A DNA stretch of 64,000 bases from Halomicroarcula saliterrae (GTDB lineage: Archaea > Halobacteriota > Halobacteria > Halobacteriales > Haloarculaceae), in contig NZ_JAMQON010000001.1 in the NCBI RefSeq assembly GCF_031624395.1, positions 1,054,001-1,118,000 on the forward strand, in the 5' to 3' direction. Shown piece after piece: positions 52,312 to 61,726 of the stretch. The position numbers were made by a program, and so were the translations under genes. The notes beneath the pieces were generated by a model. That model saw nothing but the letters and a program-made list of their open reading frames with translations. It was not told the origin of the DNA and searched no databases. The stretch's first letter is position 1. Every line of letters starts with the position of its first letter.

Positions 52312-53216
52312 GAGGAAAGCTCGCGATGCTACTGGCCGCCGTCGGAACGTTGTTACTGGGTGTCAGCGTGGGGATTGGGCTGCTGTCCGGCCCGGTCACG
52401 GACACTGGCGCACCGCTCTGGCTCGGCGCCCCGCTCGGCCTGCTGGTGCTTGCGCTGTCGCTGTGGAAGCTCCTGTCGACCCCGAGCGGTGACGAGGTCT
52501 CCGCCTCGCCCTGGAGTGAGGGGGGCGCAATCGTGGCGGACCCGCCCGAATCGACGCCGAAGACGGACCCGATATCGGGGACGGAGATGGCCGATGTCAT
52601 CGGGACGGCCGCGGACGAGGCGCGGAACGCGGACACCGTCGACGCGGGACTGGACACCGTCAGAGCGCCGCTGCGGGAGGCGCTCGTCGACGCGCTGGGG
52701 CAGGGCGGCTGGGAGCGGGACCGCATCGAAGCGGCGCTGTCGGCTGGCTCGTGGACCGACGACCCGGTCGCCGCGTCAGTGCTCGACGAAGACGTGTTGC
52801 CCCCGGAGCGGTCGCTGCGTCGACGTGTCTGGGCGTGGCTCTTCCCCGCGAAAGCCGTGCGACACCGGACCGCTCGGGCCGTCGGGGCCGTCGCCGCTGC
52901 GGCCGAGGCGGCGCTCCCGCCGGTCGTCGGCCAGCACGCTCCGCGACCGGTGCCGGTCGTCGAACCGACGCTCGACGACCTCCGGCGGGCCAGCGACGGG
53001 AGCCTCCGCCGCGCCGTGGAGGGGCGCGCCTCGGTCGGTGCGGCCGAGTACGACAAGGACGGCCCCGACGCCGAGTCGCCCGTGACCGAAGGAGTCGGAG
53101 CCAACGGAGAGGCGGACGCGAGTGGGGCCGACCGGACCGCGGACGGGTCCGAGACGGCAGACCCGCCCGCAGCCTCCGCCGACTGGCCGACCCGAGACGC
53201 GGGGGGCGACAGCTGA
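52308..53216 (+). CDS. Membrane protein of the MoxR-DUF58 operon
   Basis: A 302-residue protein. Two helices near the N-terminus (about 5-25 and 40-57) precede a cytosolic region of Asp/Ala-rich helices (LDTVRAPLREALVDALGQGG) with a cluster of basic residues at RRRVWAWLFPAKAVRHRT. It resembles DUF7269-like proteins of this operon type, from memory. It is joined to both neighbours by 1-4 nt overlaps (ATGA at 52308, TGATG at 53214). Confidence 0.7.
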   Translation: MRGKLAMLLAAVGTLLLGVSVGIGLLSGPVTDTGAPLWLGAPLGLLVLALSLWKLLSTPSGDEVSASPWSEGGAIVADPPESTPKTDPISGTEMADVIGTAADEARNADTVDAGLDTVRAPLREALVDALGQGGWERDRIEAALSAGSWTDDPVAASVLDEDVLPPERSLRRRVWAWLFPAKAVRHRTARAVGAVAAAAEAALPPVVGQHAPRPVPVVEPTLDDLRRASDGSLRRAVEGRASVGAAEYDKDGPDAESPVTEGVGANGEADASGADRTADGSETADPPAASADWPTRDAGGDS

Positions 53217-54523
53217 TGGCGCGTCGCCTCCGGTGGCGCGGCGCGGTCGTCGCGGCCGCGATACTGGCCGGGTACGGCGCTGTCGTGGCCTCGGGGACGC
53301 TGCTGCTCGCCGCGACCATCCCGCTGGCCTATCTGGCCTACGGCGCCGTCTCGACGGCGACAGTGCCCGCGGAGCTCGCGGTCACGCGCCGCATCGAGCC
53401 CCGGGTCGCGCCGCCGGGACGGCCGGTGACTGTCACGCTGTCGGTGACGAACGACGGCGACCGGACGGTGTCGGACCTCCGGGTAGTCGACCCGGTTCCG
53501 CCGGCGCTGGCCGTCCTCGACGGGAGCCCCCGCGGCGGCCGAACGCTCGCGTCGGGGGAGACCCTGACGCTCACCTACACAGTCGTCGCCCGCCGGGGTG
53601 AGTTCGATTTCCCGCCGGCCCGCCTGCGGGTCCGGGGCGCGGGAGCGGGCGCCGTCGCGACGGCCGACCGACAGCCCGCGGGCGACGGCCGGCTCGTCTG
53701 CCGGCTGGACGCCGACGCCCCGCCGCTGTCCGACGCGGGCGACACCCGCGTCGGCCGGCTCACGACGGAGACGCCCGGCGACGGCCTCACCTTCCACTCG
53801 ACGCGGGAGTACCGCCACGGCGACCCCGCGGGGCGAATCGACTGGCGCGGCTACGCCAAGCAGTCGGAGCTCTCGACGGTCAACTACGACAGACAGGTGT
53901 CGGCCACCGTGGTGTTCGTTCTCGACGCCCGCTCGGTCTCGCGAGTCGCCGCGGGGCCGGGCCGACCGACCGCGGTCGAACTCGGGGCGTACGCGGCGAC
54001 GCGGGCCATGAACACGCTGCTGGCCACCGGACACGACATCGCTGTCGCCGTGGTCGGCGTCGACGGCGACGGGCCCGGCGGCCTCACGTGGCTCCCGCCC
54101 GGCGCCGGGAGCCAGCAGCGCTCGAAGGCGATTTCGGTGCTCGACGACGCCATCGACACACCACCGGCACCCGACAGCGCGGCCACGCGCCAGGCGCGGA
54201 AGCTCGGCGAACTGGCCGGTCGAGAGGCGCAGTTCGTCCTCGTCTCGCCGCTGCTGGACGACGCGCCGGTCGAGATGGTGGGCCTGTGGTCCGGCACCGG
54301 CCAGTCCCGGACCGTGCTCTCACCGGACATCGTAGCTTCGAACACGGTGAGCGGCCAGTACGAGCAGGTCCGGCGCCGCACGCGTCTGTCCCGCTGTCAG
54401 GCGGGCGGGGCCCGGGCGATAGACTGGCGACGCGGGACACCGCTGCCGACGATACTGGAAGCGGTGTTCGCCGTCGAGGCCCACCGGGCCGGCGCCGGCG
54501 TCCGCGCGGGGGGTGGCCACTGA
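53216..54523 (+). CDS. DUF58 (von Willebrand-like) protein
   Basis: A 435-residue protein. Two N-terminal helices (about 9-40), an Ig-like/COG1470-type domain (VTLSVTNDGDRTVSDLRVVD) and the DUF58 signature STREYRHGDPAGRIDWRGYA (about 201-220) are visible, followed by a vWA-like fold (VVFVLDARS). DUF58 proteins act with MoxR ATPases; the vWA-like domain may bind metal. Start overlaps the previous stop by one base. Confidence 0.88.
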   Translation: MARRLRWRGAVVAAAILAGYGAVVASGTLLLAATIPLAYLAYGAVSTATVPAELAVTRRIEPRVAPPGRPVTVTLSVTNDGDRTVSDLRVVDPVPPALAVLDGSPRGGRTLASGETLTLTYTVVARRGEFDFPPARLRVRGAGAGAVATADRQPAGDGRLVCRLDADAPPLSDAGDTRVGRLTTETPGDGLTFHSTREYRHGDPAGRIDWRGYAKQSELSTVNYDRQVSATVVFVLDARSVSRVAAGPGRPTAVELGAYAATRAMNTLLATGHDIAVAVVGVDGDGPGGLTWLPPGAGSQQRSKAISVLDDAIDTPPAPDSAATRQARKLGELAGREAQFVLVSPLLDDAPVEMVGLWSGTGQSRTVLSPDIVASNTVSGQYEQVRRRTRLSRCQAGGARAIDWRRGTPLPTILEAVFAVEAHRAGAGVRAGGGH

Positions 54524-55969
54524 ATGGCCATCGGTGGCACCCGGCTCGACAACCCCTCTGCCGTCGGTGACGAGGGGCGGCCACGCGGGGCGAGTCTGAC
54601 AGTCGTCGCGGTCATCGTCGTCGGCGTGCTGGCCGCGGCCGGCTTCCTCGTCGGCCAGCCGCTCCTGTTTAGCTCCTTCGGGCTGCTGGTCGGCCTCGCC
54701 TCGGCGGGTCTCGCGTTGCTGTGTCGCGACCGGCTCGGGCCGGTGGTGCTCGGTCACCTGCTCTTTCTCCCGTCGGCGGTCGTCCTGGCCGCGCTGGTGG
54801 CGGTCAGTGGGCTGGTGGCGTTCGCCCGGCCGGGACTCGTGTTCCTCGTCGTGGGGGGACTCGCCGCCATGTTCGGCGTGGCGGCCGGCTGGAACGACGC
54901 GTTCGACAGGGAGACTGTACAGACGGCACTCGGCAGTAGCGTTATCTCCTACGTGTTCTGGCTCGTCGCGGTGGTCGTCGTCGGCATCGCCGTGGCGCTT
55001 GGCATCGCCGGACGGCAAGTCGTGCTCTCGCTCACCCGCGGGACCGGTCCGGTCGCCGGTCTGTTCGGCCTGCTGGCCCTGCTCGGGGTGGCGGGGGGCT
55101 GTCTGTACCTGGCGGTGCGGGCGATTCCGGCCGTCCAGCTCACCCCCGTCCACCGGCGCCCGGCGGCGAGAGCGCGATACATGCGCCTGCGGTCCACGCT
55201 GGTCTACGTCACGGCGGGCGCGTGGGGCCTGGCCGCCGTCGCCGTGGCCGGGCTGGTGGCCGGGGTCCTCCAGACGGTGCTCGCCATCCCGCCGATATCG
55301 GGGCTCGTCGCGGTCGTCGCCGCGCTGACCGCGATTCCGCTGGCCTGTGTGGCGGTCCTCTCCGTCCTCATCGCCGCGGTCGCCTGGGTCGCCCGTCGGG
55401 CCACGTCGGGCTTCGACAGCCTCTCGACGGGGACCGTCGGGGCCGCCGTCGCGGCCCTCTGTTACGTCTTCGCCCTGCTCGTTCTGGTCCCGACGCTCGC
55501 GCGGTTCGGGGCCGTCGGCCTCACGTTTTTCTTCGCCATCCCGGTGCTTCCCGTGCTCGTCTACGCCATCCTCGTCATCGTTCTCGTGGGGTTCTACACC
55601 GGCGCGATTCCGGGGCGGGCGGGCTCGGTCGCGGTGGCCGCGGCGGGGCTGATAGCCGTCGGGCTGGGCGCCGCGCTGGTCGGGTTCCCGTCGCTGTTCG
55701 TCTTCGGCGCGGTGGCCGGCGGCCTCGTGGTGTGGGACGTGGGGACTTTCGGCCTCGGCGTGACGGCCGAGCTCGGTCACATCCCCGAGACGCGCCGGCT
55801 GGAGCTGTACCACGGCGTCATCGCCGTCGGTATCGCCCTGCTGGGAATCGCGGCGCTTTCGGCGCTCGATATCGCGCGCCGGTCCGTCGGGCCGGCGGTC
55901 GGCACCCCGGCGACGATGGGCGTCGCCGTCCTCGGCGTGGTCCTCGTGGCGCTGGCGCTGCGGGGCTGA
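54524..55969 (+). CDS. Multi-pass membrane protein of the MoxR-DUF58 operon
   Basis: A 481-residue protein with about twelve hydrophobic helices, short loops and no obvious soluble domain. It resembles DUF7519-like proteins found in the same operon in other haloarchaea (from memory). It starts directly after the DUF58 stop. Substrate or partner unknown. Confidence 0.75.
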   Translation: MAIGGTRLDNPSAVGDEGRPRGASLTVVAVIVVGVLAAAGFLVGQPLLFSSFGLLVGLASAGLALLCRDRLGPVVLGHLLFLPSAVVLAALVAVSGLVAFARPGLVFLVVGGLAAMFGVAAGWNDAFDRETVQTALGSSVISYVFWLVAVVVVGIAVALGIAGRQVVLSLTRGTGPVAGLFGLLALLGVAGGCLYLAVRAIPAVQLTPVHRRPAARARYMRLRSTLVYVTAGAWGLAAVAVAGLVAGVLQTVLAIPPISGLVAVVAALTAIPLACVAVLSVLIAAVAWVARRATSGFDSLSTGTVGAAVAALCYVFALLVLVPTLARFGAVGLTFFFAIPVLPVLVYAILVIVLVGFYTGAIPGRAGSVAVAAAGLIAVGLGAALVGFPSLFVFGAVAGGLVVWDVGTFGLGVTAELGHIPETRRLELYHGVIAVGIALLGIAALSALDIARRSVGPAVGTPATMGVAVLGVVLVALALRG

Positions 55970-56080
55970 CAGGGACTTTCTATCCGCCCTGCCCTCCGAG
56001 AAAAAACCGATAGCCGACGCGGAGACCGGCGACATCGTCCAATGGCACACTTTCATGACAGCGGAGGACAACCACCGAGT

Positions 56081-57349
56081 ATGAGCGAGCGAGCCCTGAC
56101 GCCCGCGGACGCGGCCCGGCGCTGTCAGGACATCGTCGACCGCGTCGAGGAGGCAGTCGTCGTCGACAGGCGGGTGCTGTACGAGACACTCGCGGCCGTC
56201 ATCGCGCGGGGCCACGTCCTCGTCGAGGACGTGCCGGGGACGGGAAAGACGGTGCTGGCCCGCGTGCTCGCGGAGTCGCTGGGGCTCCGGTTTACGCGCA
56301 TCCAGTTCACGCCCGACCTGTTGCCGGCGGACGTGACCGGCTCGAACATCTACGACGAGCACGAGGGCGCGTTCGAGTTCGCACAGGGGCCGGTGTTTAC
56401 GAACGTCGCGCTGGCCGACGAGATAAACCGCGCGCCGCCGAAGACGCAGGCCGCCCTGCTGGAGTCGATGGAGGAGCGCCAGGTGAGCGTCGACGGGACG
56501 ACCCACGACCTCCCGGAGCCGTTCGTCGTCATCGCCACCCAGAACCCGGTCGAACAGGAGGGGACGTTCCGGCTGCCGGAGGCCCAGCGGGACCGTTTCA
56601 GCGTCAAGACCTCGATGGGATACCCCGACGTGGACGGGGAGATGGGGCTGCTGGAGATGCGGGACAACAGACGGACCCTCGCCCCCAGCGTCGACCCGGT
56701 CGTCACGCCGGAGACGGTCCTCGAACTGCAGGAACTCGCGGAGGACATCCGGGTCGACGAGAAGATACGACGCTACATCATCGACCTCGCACGGGCGACG
56801 CGACAGGACGACCGCACCGATATCGGCGTCTCGCCCCGTGGCGTCCAGCGGGTGTTCGAGGCGGTCCGGGCCAGCGCCGTCATCGACGGCCGCGAGTACG
56901 CGACGCCCGAAGACGTAAAGCGGATGGCGCAGGCGACGATGAGCCACCGGCTCATCCTGACGACCGAGGCGACGGTCGAGGGCGTGGACTCGGACGACAT
57001 CGTCCGGACGGCGATGGACAGCGTCGACGTGCCCGCCGTCTCGCCGGCCGCGCCGTCCGTCTCGGGCACCGGCGACGCCAGTGTGAACGGCGGGCACGAA
57101 CAGCTCGACCCCGACCCGGCAGTCGAGGACGGTGACGAACCGCCGCGACGGGACGGCGAGCAGGGCACCAGCCCGCCGGAACCAGCGGCGTCCGGGAGCC
57201 GGCGGGGTAACGGTCACGACGACCATGCGTCGCCGGACCCCGAGGACACGTCGGACGGGCAGCCCGACGAGACCGCCGTCGACGAGTCCGAAGACGAAGA
57301 CGACGACGGGCTGGGCGACCTGTTCACGGACGGCGGCGAACAGTCCTAA
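56081..57349 (+). CDS. MoxR-family AAA+ ATPase
   Basis: A 422-residue ATPase. Walker A is EDVPGTGKTVLARVLAES, sensor and Walker B are VALADEINRAPPKTQAALLE, and the arginine finger region is RLPEAQRDRF. A C-terminal acidic disordered tail of about 110 residues (GEQGTSPPEP..., DEDDDGLGDLF) follows. MoxR proteins act as chaperones in metal or complex insertion with DUF58 partners, here in the same operon. An ATG at 56042 is an alternative start; the one used begins with a conserved-looking MSERALTP. Confidence 0.9.
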   Translation: MSERALTPADAARRCQDIVDRVEEAVVVDRRVLYETLAAVIARGHVLVEDVPGTGKTVLARVLAESLGLRFTRIQFTPDLLPADVTGSNIYDEHEGAFEFAQGPVFTNVALADEINRAPPKTQAALLESMEERQVSVDGTTHDLPEPFVVIATQNPVEQEGTFRLPEAQRDRFSVKTSMGYPDVDGEMGLLEMRDNRRTLAPSVDPVVTPETVLELQELAEDIRVDEKIRRYIIDLARATRQDDRTDIGVSPRGVQRVFEAVRASAVIDGREYATPEDVKRMAQATMSHRLILTTEATVEGVDSDDIVRTAMDSVDVPAVSPAAPSVSGTGDASVNGGHEQLDPDPAVEDGDEPPRRDGEQGTSPPEPAASGSRRGNGHDDHASPDPEDTSDGQPDETAVDESEDEDDDGLGDLFTDGGEQS

Positions 57350-57381
57350 ACGGTTTCCCGTCGCCGCCCGGGAGAGGACGT

Positions 57382-57756
57382 ATGGAAAGCGAGACCAACG
57401 TTCTGGGCGGGGAGCTGTCGGCCTGTTCGATGGGCCCGACGACGGGTTTTATGCGGGACGGCTACTGCTATCCGCTCCAACGCGACCCCGGCCGCCACGA
57501 GATCTGTGCGGTGATGACCGACGACTTCCTCCAGTACAGCAAGGCACAGGGCAACGACCTCGTGACACCTCGACCGGAGCTCGACTTTCCGGGACTGACC
57601 CCCGGCGACCACTGGTGTGTCTGTGTCCCGCGCTGGATAGAGGCTCACGAGGCCGGTCACGCGCCGCCGGTCGTCCTCGACGCGACGAGCGAGGACGTGC
57701 TGGACGACGTGTCGATGGAGACGCTTCGGGAGTACGCGCACGACAGCGGGGAGTGA
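57382..57756 (+). CDS. DUF2237 protein
   Basis: A 124-residue protein with the family's conserved blocks NVLGGELSACSMGPTTGFM, DGYCYPLQRDPGRHEICAVM and PGDHWCVCVPRWIEAHEAG. Several invariant Cys and His suggest metal or cofactor binding. Function unknown. It follows the MoxR gene by 32 bp on the same strand. Confidence 0.85.
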   Translation: MESETNVLGGELSACSMGPTTGFMRDGYCYPLQRDPGRHEICAVMTDDFLQYSKAQGNDLVTPRPELDFPGLTPGDHWCVCVPRWIEAHEAGHAPPVVLDATSEDVLDDVSMETLREYAHDSGE

Positions 57757-57925
57757 TCCCTCGAAAGGGCACTCCGCTGCGCTGGGGGTCTCGCGTCTGG
57801 CGCTTGTCGGCGGAGTTCTGGGGCTGTTCCTGTGTCCGTGCCTCGGGTTCGCGCTCGCGTTCAACCCCACGCCCAACGCGGCAGTGACGCTGACCGACAG
57901 CGTTTTTCCGGCCCCAGTCGTTGCT

Positions 57926-60655
57926 ATGCCCGTGCAATTACGCGGTGTCGTCGTGGAGGTCGAGGCGCCAAAGACCGTCAACACGCAGTACGGCGAGTCA
58001 GAACTCTGTGAGGTGACGCTGCGGCCCGACCGCGGGGCCGGCGAGCCGACGACCGTGACGCTGTGGGGCAAGTGGACCGAGACTGCGGAGTATCTCGAAC
58101 CGGGGATGGAGCTGGCCGTCTACGACCCGGACGAGCGCGAGTACCAGGGCGAGACCCAGTACTCCGTCGGCGGGGACTCGACTGTCGTCGTGGAGCCGTC
58201 CTTCCTCGTGGACGTGACCGACATCCGGGCGTGGGTGCAGTGTCCGCGGATGTACTACCTGCGGAAACTCGACGGGGCCGAACTGGCCTACCCGCTGGTG
58301 AAAGGGACAGTCGTCCACGAGGTGTTCGGTGACCTCCTCCGGGGCCGGGACGTGGAGACGGCCATCGACGACCAGGTTCACGAGGCCGGGCTCGACATCG
58401 GGCTCCTCGGTCGAACCGCCGAGGAGGTGGCCGGTGACGTCCGCGACCACGCGAAAGCCATCGAGGGGTGGCTCCAGCAGGGGACGCTCTCGGAGACGGA
58501 CCAGTGGCGCTCCGAGATGACGCTCATCTCCGAGCGCTACGGGATGAAAGGGCGGGCCGACGCCGTCCGCAGGGGGATGCCCGTCGAGCTGAAGACCGGG
58601 AAAAACACCAAGCGCGAGCCCCGCTTCCAGGACAAGATTCAGGCGACGGCGTACGCGCTGATGCTGGGCGAACGCGAGGCGGAGTCGCTTTCGGCCAGCG
58701 CGGTGATGGCCGGCGACGGCGGGGCCGCCCAGACTCCCATCGACGCGGCGCCCGACACCGGGACGCTCCTCTATACGAAGAACGCCGCCGTCGAGCGCAC
58801 CGAGGAGAGCGGCGACCTCTCGCCGGCCAAGGAGTTCTCCATCGGTGCGGGGCTTCTGAAGTACGTCGTCCGAACGCGCAACGCCATCGCCGCGATGGAA
58901 CACGACAGCGGGGTGCCGACGGGGTACGAGGCCAACGCCAAGTGCGAGTACTGCTTCGAGCAGGACACCTGCATGGCCGTCTCGGGCCGACTGGACCAGG
59001 AGTCCAAGGCCGGACAGGTGGGTGTGGCTATCCCCGACGAGGAACGGGCGTACTTCGAGCGGTTCTACCGCGCCATCGAGGCCGAACGCCGCGCGGTCCA
59101 CCGCGAGTACGCCAAGCTCTGGGAGCAGACGCCGGAGGAGCGGGCCGACGACGACCGGGCGCTCGTGAACCTAGAGCCCACGGGTCGCACCGAACTCGAC
59201 GGCGGCCGCTGGGAACTCCGGGCGAACGGGACAGGCGCCGTCTCGAAGATACGCGAGGGGGACTTCGTGATGGCCAGCGACGGCGACCCCGTCAACGGCG
59301 ACGCCGAGCTGGGGCGGGTTCGGAGACTCGCCGACGGCGAAATCGTCGTCACGACCGACGAGCCACTCGACCTGCGCCGGCTGGACGTCTACCCCTCCGA
59401 GATAACGACCGACCGTCTCCAGAACGCGCTCCACGACGCCCTGCTCACCCAGCCGCCCGAGCGAAAGGACGTGCTGTTCGGGCGGCGAGACCCCTCGTTC
59501 GAGGCCGTCGAGGAGACCTTTATCGACAACAACGCCGCCCAGAACGAGGCCTGCCAGCTGGCCGTCGGGGCCGATGACTTCGCGCTCGTCCACGGGCCGC
59601 CCGGGACGGGCAAGACGTACACGCTCGCCCGGATGGTCCGTGCGCTCGTGGAGCAGGGTGACCGGGTGCTCCTCTCCGCGTTCACGAACCGCGCCGTCGA
59701 CAACGCCATCGAGGCGCTCGAAGAACAGGGCTTTAGGGACATCGTCCGCGTCGGCACCGAGAGCGGCGTCCGCGAGGACATGCAGAGATACAGGCTGGAG
59801 CAGTCCGGCGACCCAGAGGAGTGCGCCGGGACGCTCCGGAACGCGCAGGTCGTGGCGGCGACGACCGCGACCTGTGGCGGGACCGCGATGCAGAGCCAGT
59901 CGTTCGACACCGCCGTCGTCGACGAGGCCGGCCAGCTCACGGAACCCGGGACGCTCGCGGCGACGACGCTCGCCGACCGGTTCGTCCTCGTCGGCGACCA
60001 CCAGCAGCTCCCGCCGGTCGTCCAGTCCGACGACGAGACGCTCTCGACGTCGCTGTTCCAGCGCCTCATCGAGGCGTTCCCCGAGGCCGGTGTGATGTTG
60101 GACCGCCAGTACCGGATGGCCCAGCGCATCCAGGCCTTCGCCTCGCGGGAGTTCTACGACGGCCAGTTGCGGCCGGCGACGGGCGCGGTGGCCGCCCAGC
60201 GCATCGACGACCTGGAGGGCGTCACGATGGACGCGCTGCCGGCGCACCTGCGCGACGGGGTGTCCTTCGTCGACCCCGACGGCGCACGGACCGGCAACAC
60301 CAATCCGGCGGAGGCCGACGCGGTGGCCCAGGTGGTCACCGCCTACCGCGAGGCCGGCGTCCCGGCGGGAGATATCGGCGTCATCGCCCCGTTTCGCGCG
60401 CAGGTCGCCGAACTGAACCGGCGCCTGCCCGAGGTCGCCGTCGACACGGTCGACCGGTTCCAGGGGTCGAGCAAGGAGGTCATCGTCGTCTCCTTCGTCG
60501 CGACCGGTGGGCTGGACGGCCCCATCTTCGAGGACTACCGGCGCATCAACGTCGCGTTGACCCGGGCGAAGAAGGCGCTGGTGCTCGTCGGGGACGCCGA
60601 GGCGCTCGGGACCGACGCGGTGTACGGGCGGATGGTCGAGTGGGCGTCGAGCTGA
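57926..60655 (+). CDS. Dna2-like nuclease-helicase
   Basis: A 909-residue fusion. An N-terminal beta-rich module (residues 1-100) is followed by a PD-(D/E)xK nuclease with an iron-sulfur cluster: VQCPRMYYL (first Cys), CEYCFEQDTC (other three), HEVFGDLL, GRADAVR and VELKTGKN. An SF1 helicase follows: [17 protein letters not shown] (Walker A), VVDEAGQLTEP (Walker B), GDHQQLPPVV and a final TVDRFQGSSKEV, RRINVALTRAKKALV. Dna2 enzymes remove flaps and resect ends in replication and repair. The ATG at 57926 is favoured over 57884 since conserved sequence starts there. Confidence 0.92.
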   Translation: MPVQLRGVVVEVEAPKTVNTQYGESELCEVTLRPDRGAGEPTTVTLWGKWTETAEYLEPGMELAVYDPDEREYQGETQYSVGGDSTVVVEPSFLVDVTDIRAWVQCPRMYYLRKLDGAELAYPLVKGTVVHEVFGDLLRGRDVETAIDDQVHEAGLDIGLLGRTAEEVAGDVRDHAKAIEGWLQQGTLSETDQWRSEMTLISERYGMKGRADAVRRGMPVELKTGKNTKREPRFQDKIQATAYALMLGEREAESLSASAVMAGDGGAAQTPIDAAPDTGTLLYTKNAAVERTEESGDLSPAKEFSIGAGLLKYVVRTRNAIAAMEHDSGVPTGYEANAKCEYCFEQDTCMAVSGRLDQESKAGQVGVAIPDEERAYFERFYRAIEAERRAVHREYAKLWEQTPEERADDDRALVNLEPTGRTELDGGRWELRANGTGAVSKIREGDFVMASDGDPVNGDAELGRVRRLADGEIVVTTDEPLDLRRLDVYPSEITTDRLQNALHDALLTQPPERKDVLFGRRDPSFEAVEETFIDNNAAQNEACQLAVGADDFALVHGPPGTGKTYTLARMVRALVEQGDRVLLSAFTNRAVDNAIEALEEQGFRDIVRVGTESGVREDMQRYRLEQSGDPEECAGTLRNAQVVAATTATCGGTAMQSQSFDTAVVDEAGQLTEPGTLAATTLADRFVLVGDHQQLPPVVQSDDETLSTSLFQRLIEAFPEAGVMLDRQYRMAQRIQAFASREFYDGQLRPATGAVAAQRIDDLEGVTMDALPAHLRDGVSFVDPDGARTGNTNPAEADAVAQVVTAYREAGVPAGDIGVIAPFRAQVAELNRRLPEVAVDTVDRFQGSSKEVIVVSFVATGGLDGPIFEDYRRINVALTRAKKALVLVGDAEALGTDAVYGRMVEWASS

Positions 60656-60668
60656 CGCCGGTCGGCGC

Positions 60669-61613
60669 TCACTCCTCCTGTGTCGGCGTCGTGAACGGGA
60701 TTATCGCGGCGGTCCGCTCGGCGACGGTCGCGGTCCGGACGATGAACGACGCGAGCACCGCGAGCGGAACGAGGCCGACGGTTATCACCACCGGGACGAC
60801 CAGACGAAGGAGCGACCGCGGGAGGGCCGCCCCGTCGGACGCGGTAAAGACGAGCAGCGCCACGGTCACGACGACGACGGACGGGAGCCCGGCGTAGAAC
60901 AGCAGCCGCGAGAGCTTCGCCAGCTCCTGCTGGAGGTAGACCGACTTGAGGTACTGCCGGGCGATGTCGATGTTCTGGAGGAGCTCGACGAGCCCGTCGA
61001 CGGCGTCGTCGATGTGGTCGGGCATCCGGTCGGCGTGGCGCGATTTGATCTGTCTGAGACGGTTGATATCGCGTGCGTAGTTGGTGTTCAGCGTCGTCGA
61101 GAGGACCTCGAAGGTCCCGACGTCACTCGTCTTGAGGAGGTCGTCGACACGGTCGGCCGACCGGGTTATCTCCGTGACGACGCGGTCGATGTCAGACGCC
61201 AGTTCCGCGTCGGCCTCGGTAGTCGAGAGCCCGCCCAACCGCTGGGCGCGCTGGCGCGTCGTCTCGAACAGCAGCCGGAGAAACCCCAGCGGTTCCACGG
61301 GCGCTATCTGCCCCGCCTCGTCCTCGATGGTCCGGCGGTAGTCGATCATGCCGTCTATCTCCGATTTCAGGTCGGGCGGCGTCCGTAGCTCCCGGGAGAG
61401 CAACAGCTGGTTGATGGAGACGACGACGGTGATGATGGTCAGGTTCCCCGTGATGAGGCCGCTGAACACGTACAACATGGCCTCGTAGCGCCGCAGCGGG
61501 ACGGCACCGGAGAGCGTCACCGCGACGACGACCGCGAAGATACCGACCGCGATCGCGGCGGCCACGGCGGTCCGTGAACCGGTCAGCAACAGCCACGATT
61601 CCGCCGTCGACAT
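60669..61613 (-). CDS. Multi-helix membrane protein with coiled coil, function unknown
   Basis: A 314-residue protein. Two N-terminal helices (about 15-34 and 45-72) flank the conserved-looking TVVVSINQLLLSRELRTP. A cytosolic helical domain (about 75-235) follows, then two C-terminal helices. It resembles a small family of haloarchaeal membrane proteins but no name can be given. An ATG at 61661 would add 16 residues. Confidence 0.65.
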   Translation of the reverse strand: MSTAESWLLLTGSRTAVAAAIAVGIFAVVVAVTLSGAVPLRRYEAMLYVFSGLITGNLTIITVVVSINQLLLSRELRTPPDLKSEIDGMIDYRRTIEDEAGQIAPVEPLGFLRLLFETTRQRAQRLGGLSTTEADAELASDIDRVVTEITRSADRVDDLLKTSDVGTFEVLSTTLNTNYARDINRLRQIKSRHADRMPDHIDDAVDGLVELLQNIDIARQYLKSVYLQQELAKLSRLLFYAGLPSVVVVTVALLVFTASDGAALPRSLLRLVVPVVITVGLVPLAVLASFIVRTATVAERTAAIIPFTTPTQEE

Positions 61614-61726
61614 GGAATCGTCCCCCGTGCGCTCGTCGCGTTGCCCCCGTGCAGGACACATACCCGAGCTAGCGGGCCGAGGCTGAAATGGATACCTCCG
61701 GACGCTGTCAGTTCCCCCGGTTCGCG

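Noticed and set aside
54320-57226. 968-codon minus-strand frame over the DUF58, membrane and MoxR genes
   Set aside because: Composition is Arg/His/Gly-rich, unlike halophilic proteins, and three real genes occupy the other strand.
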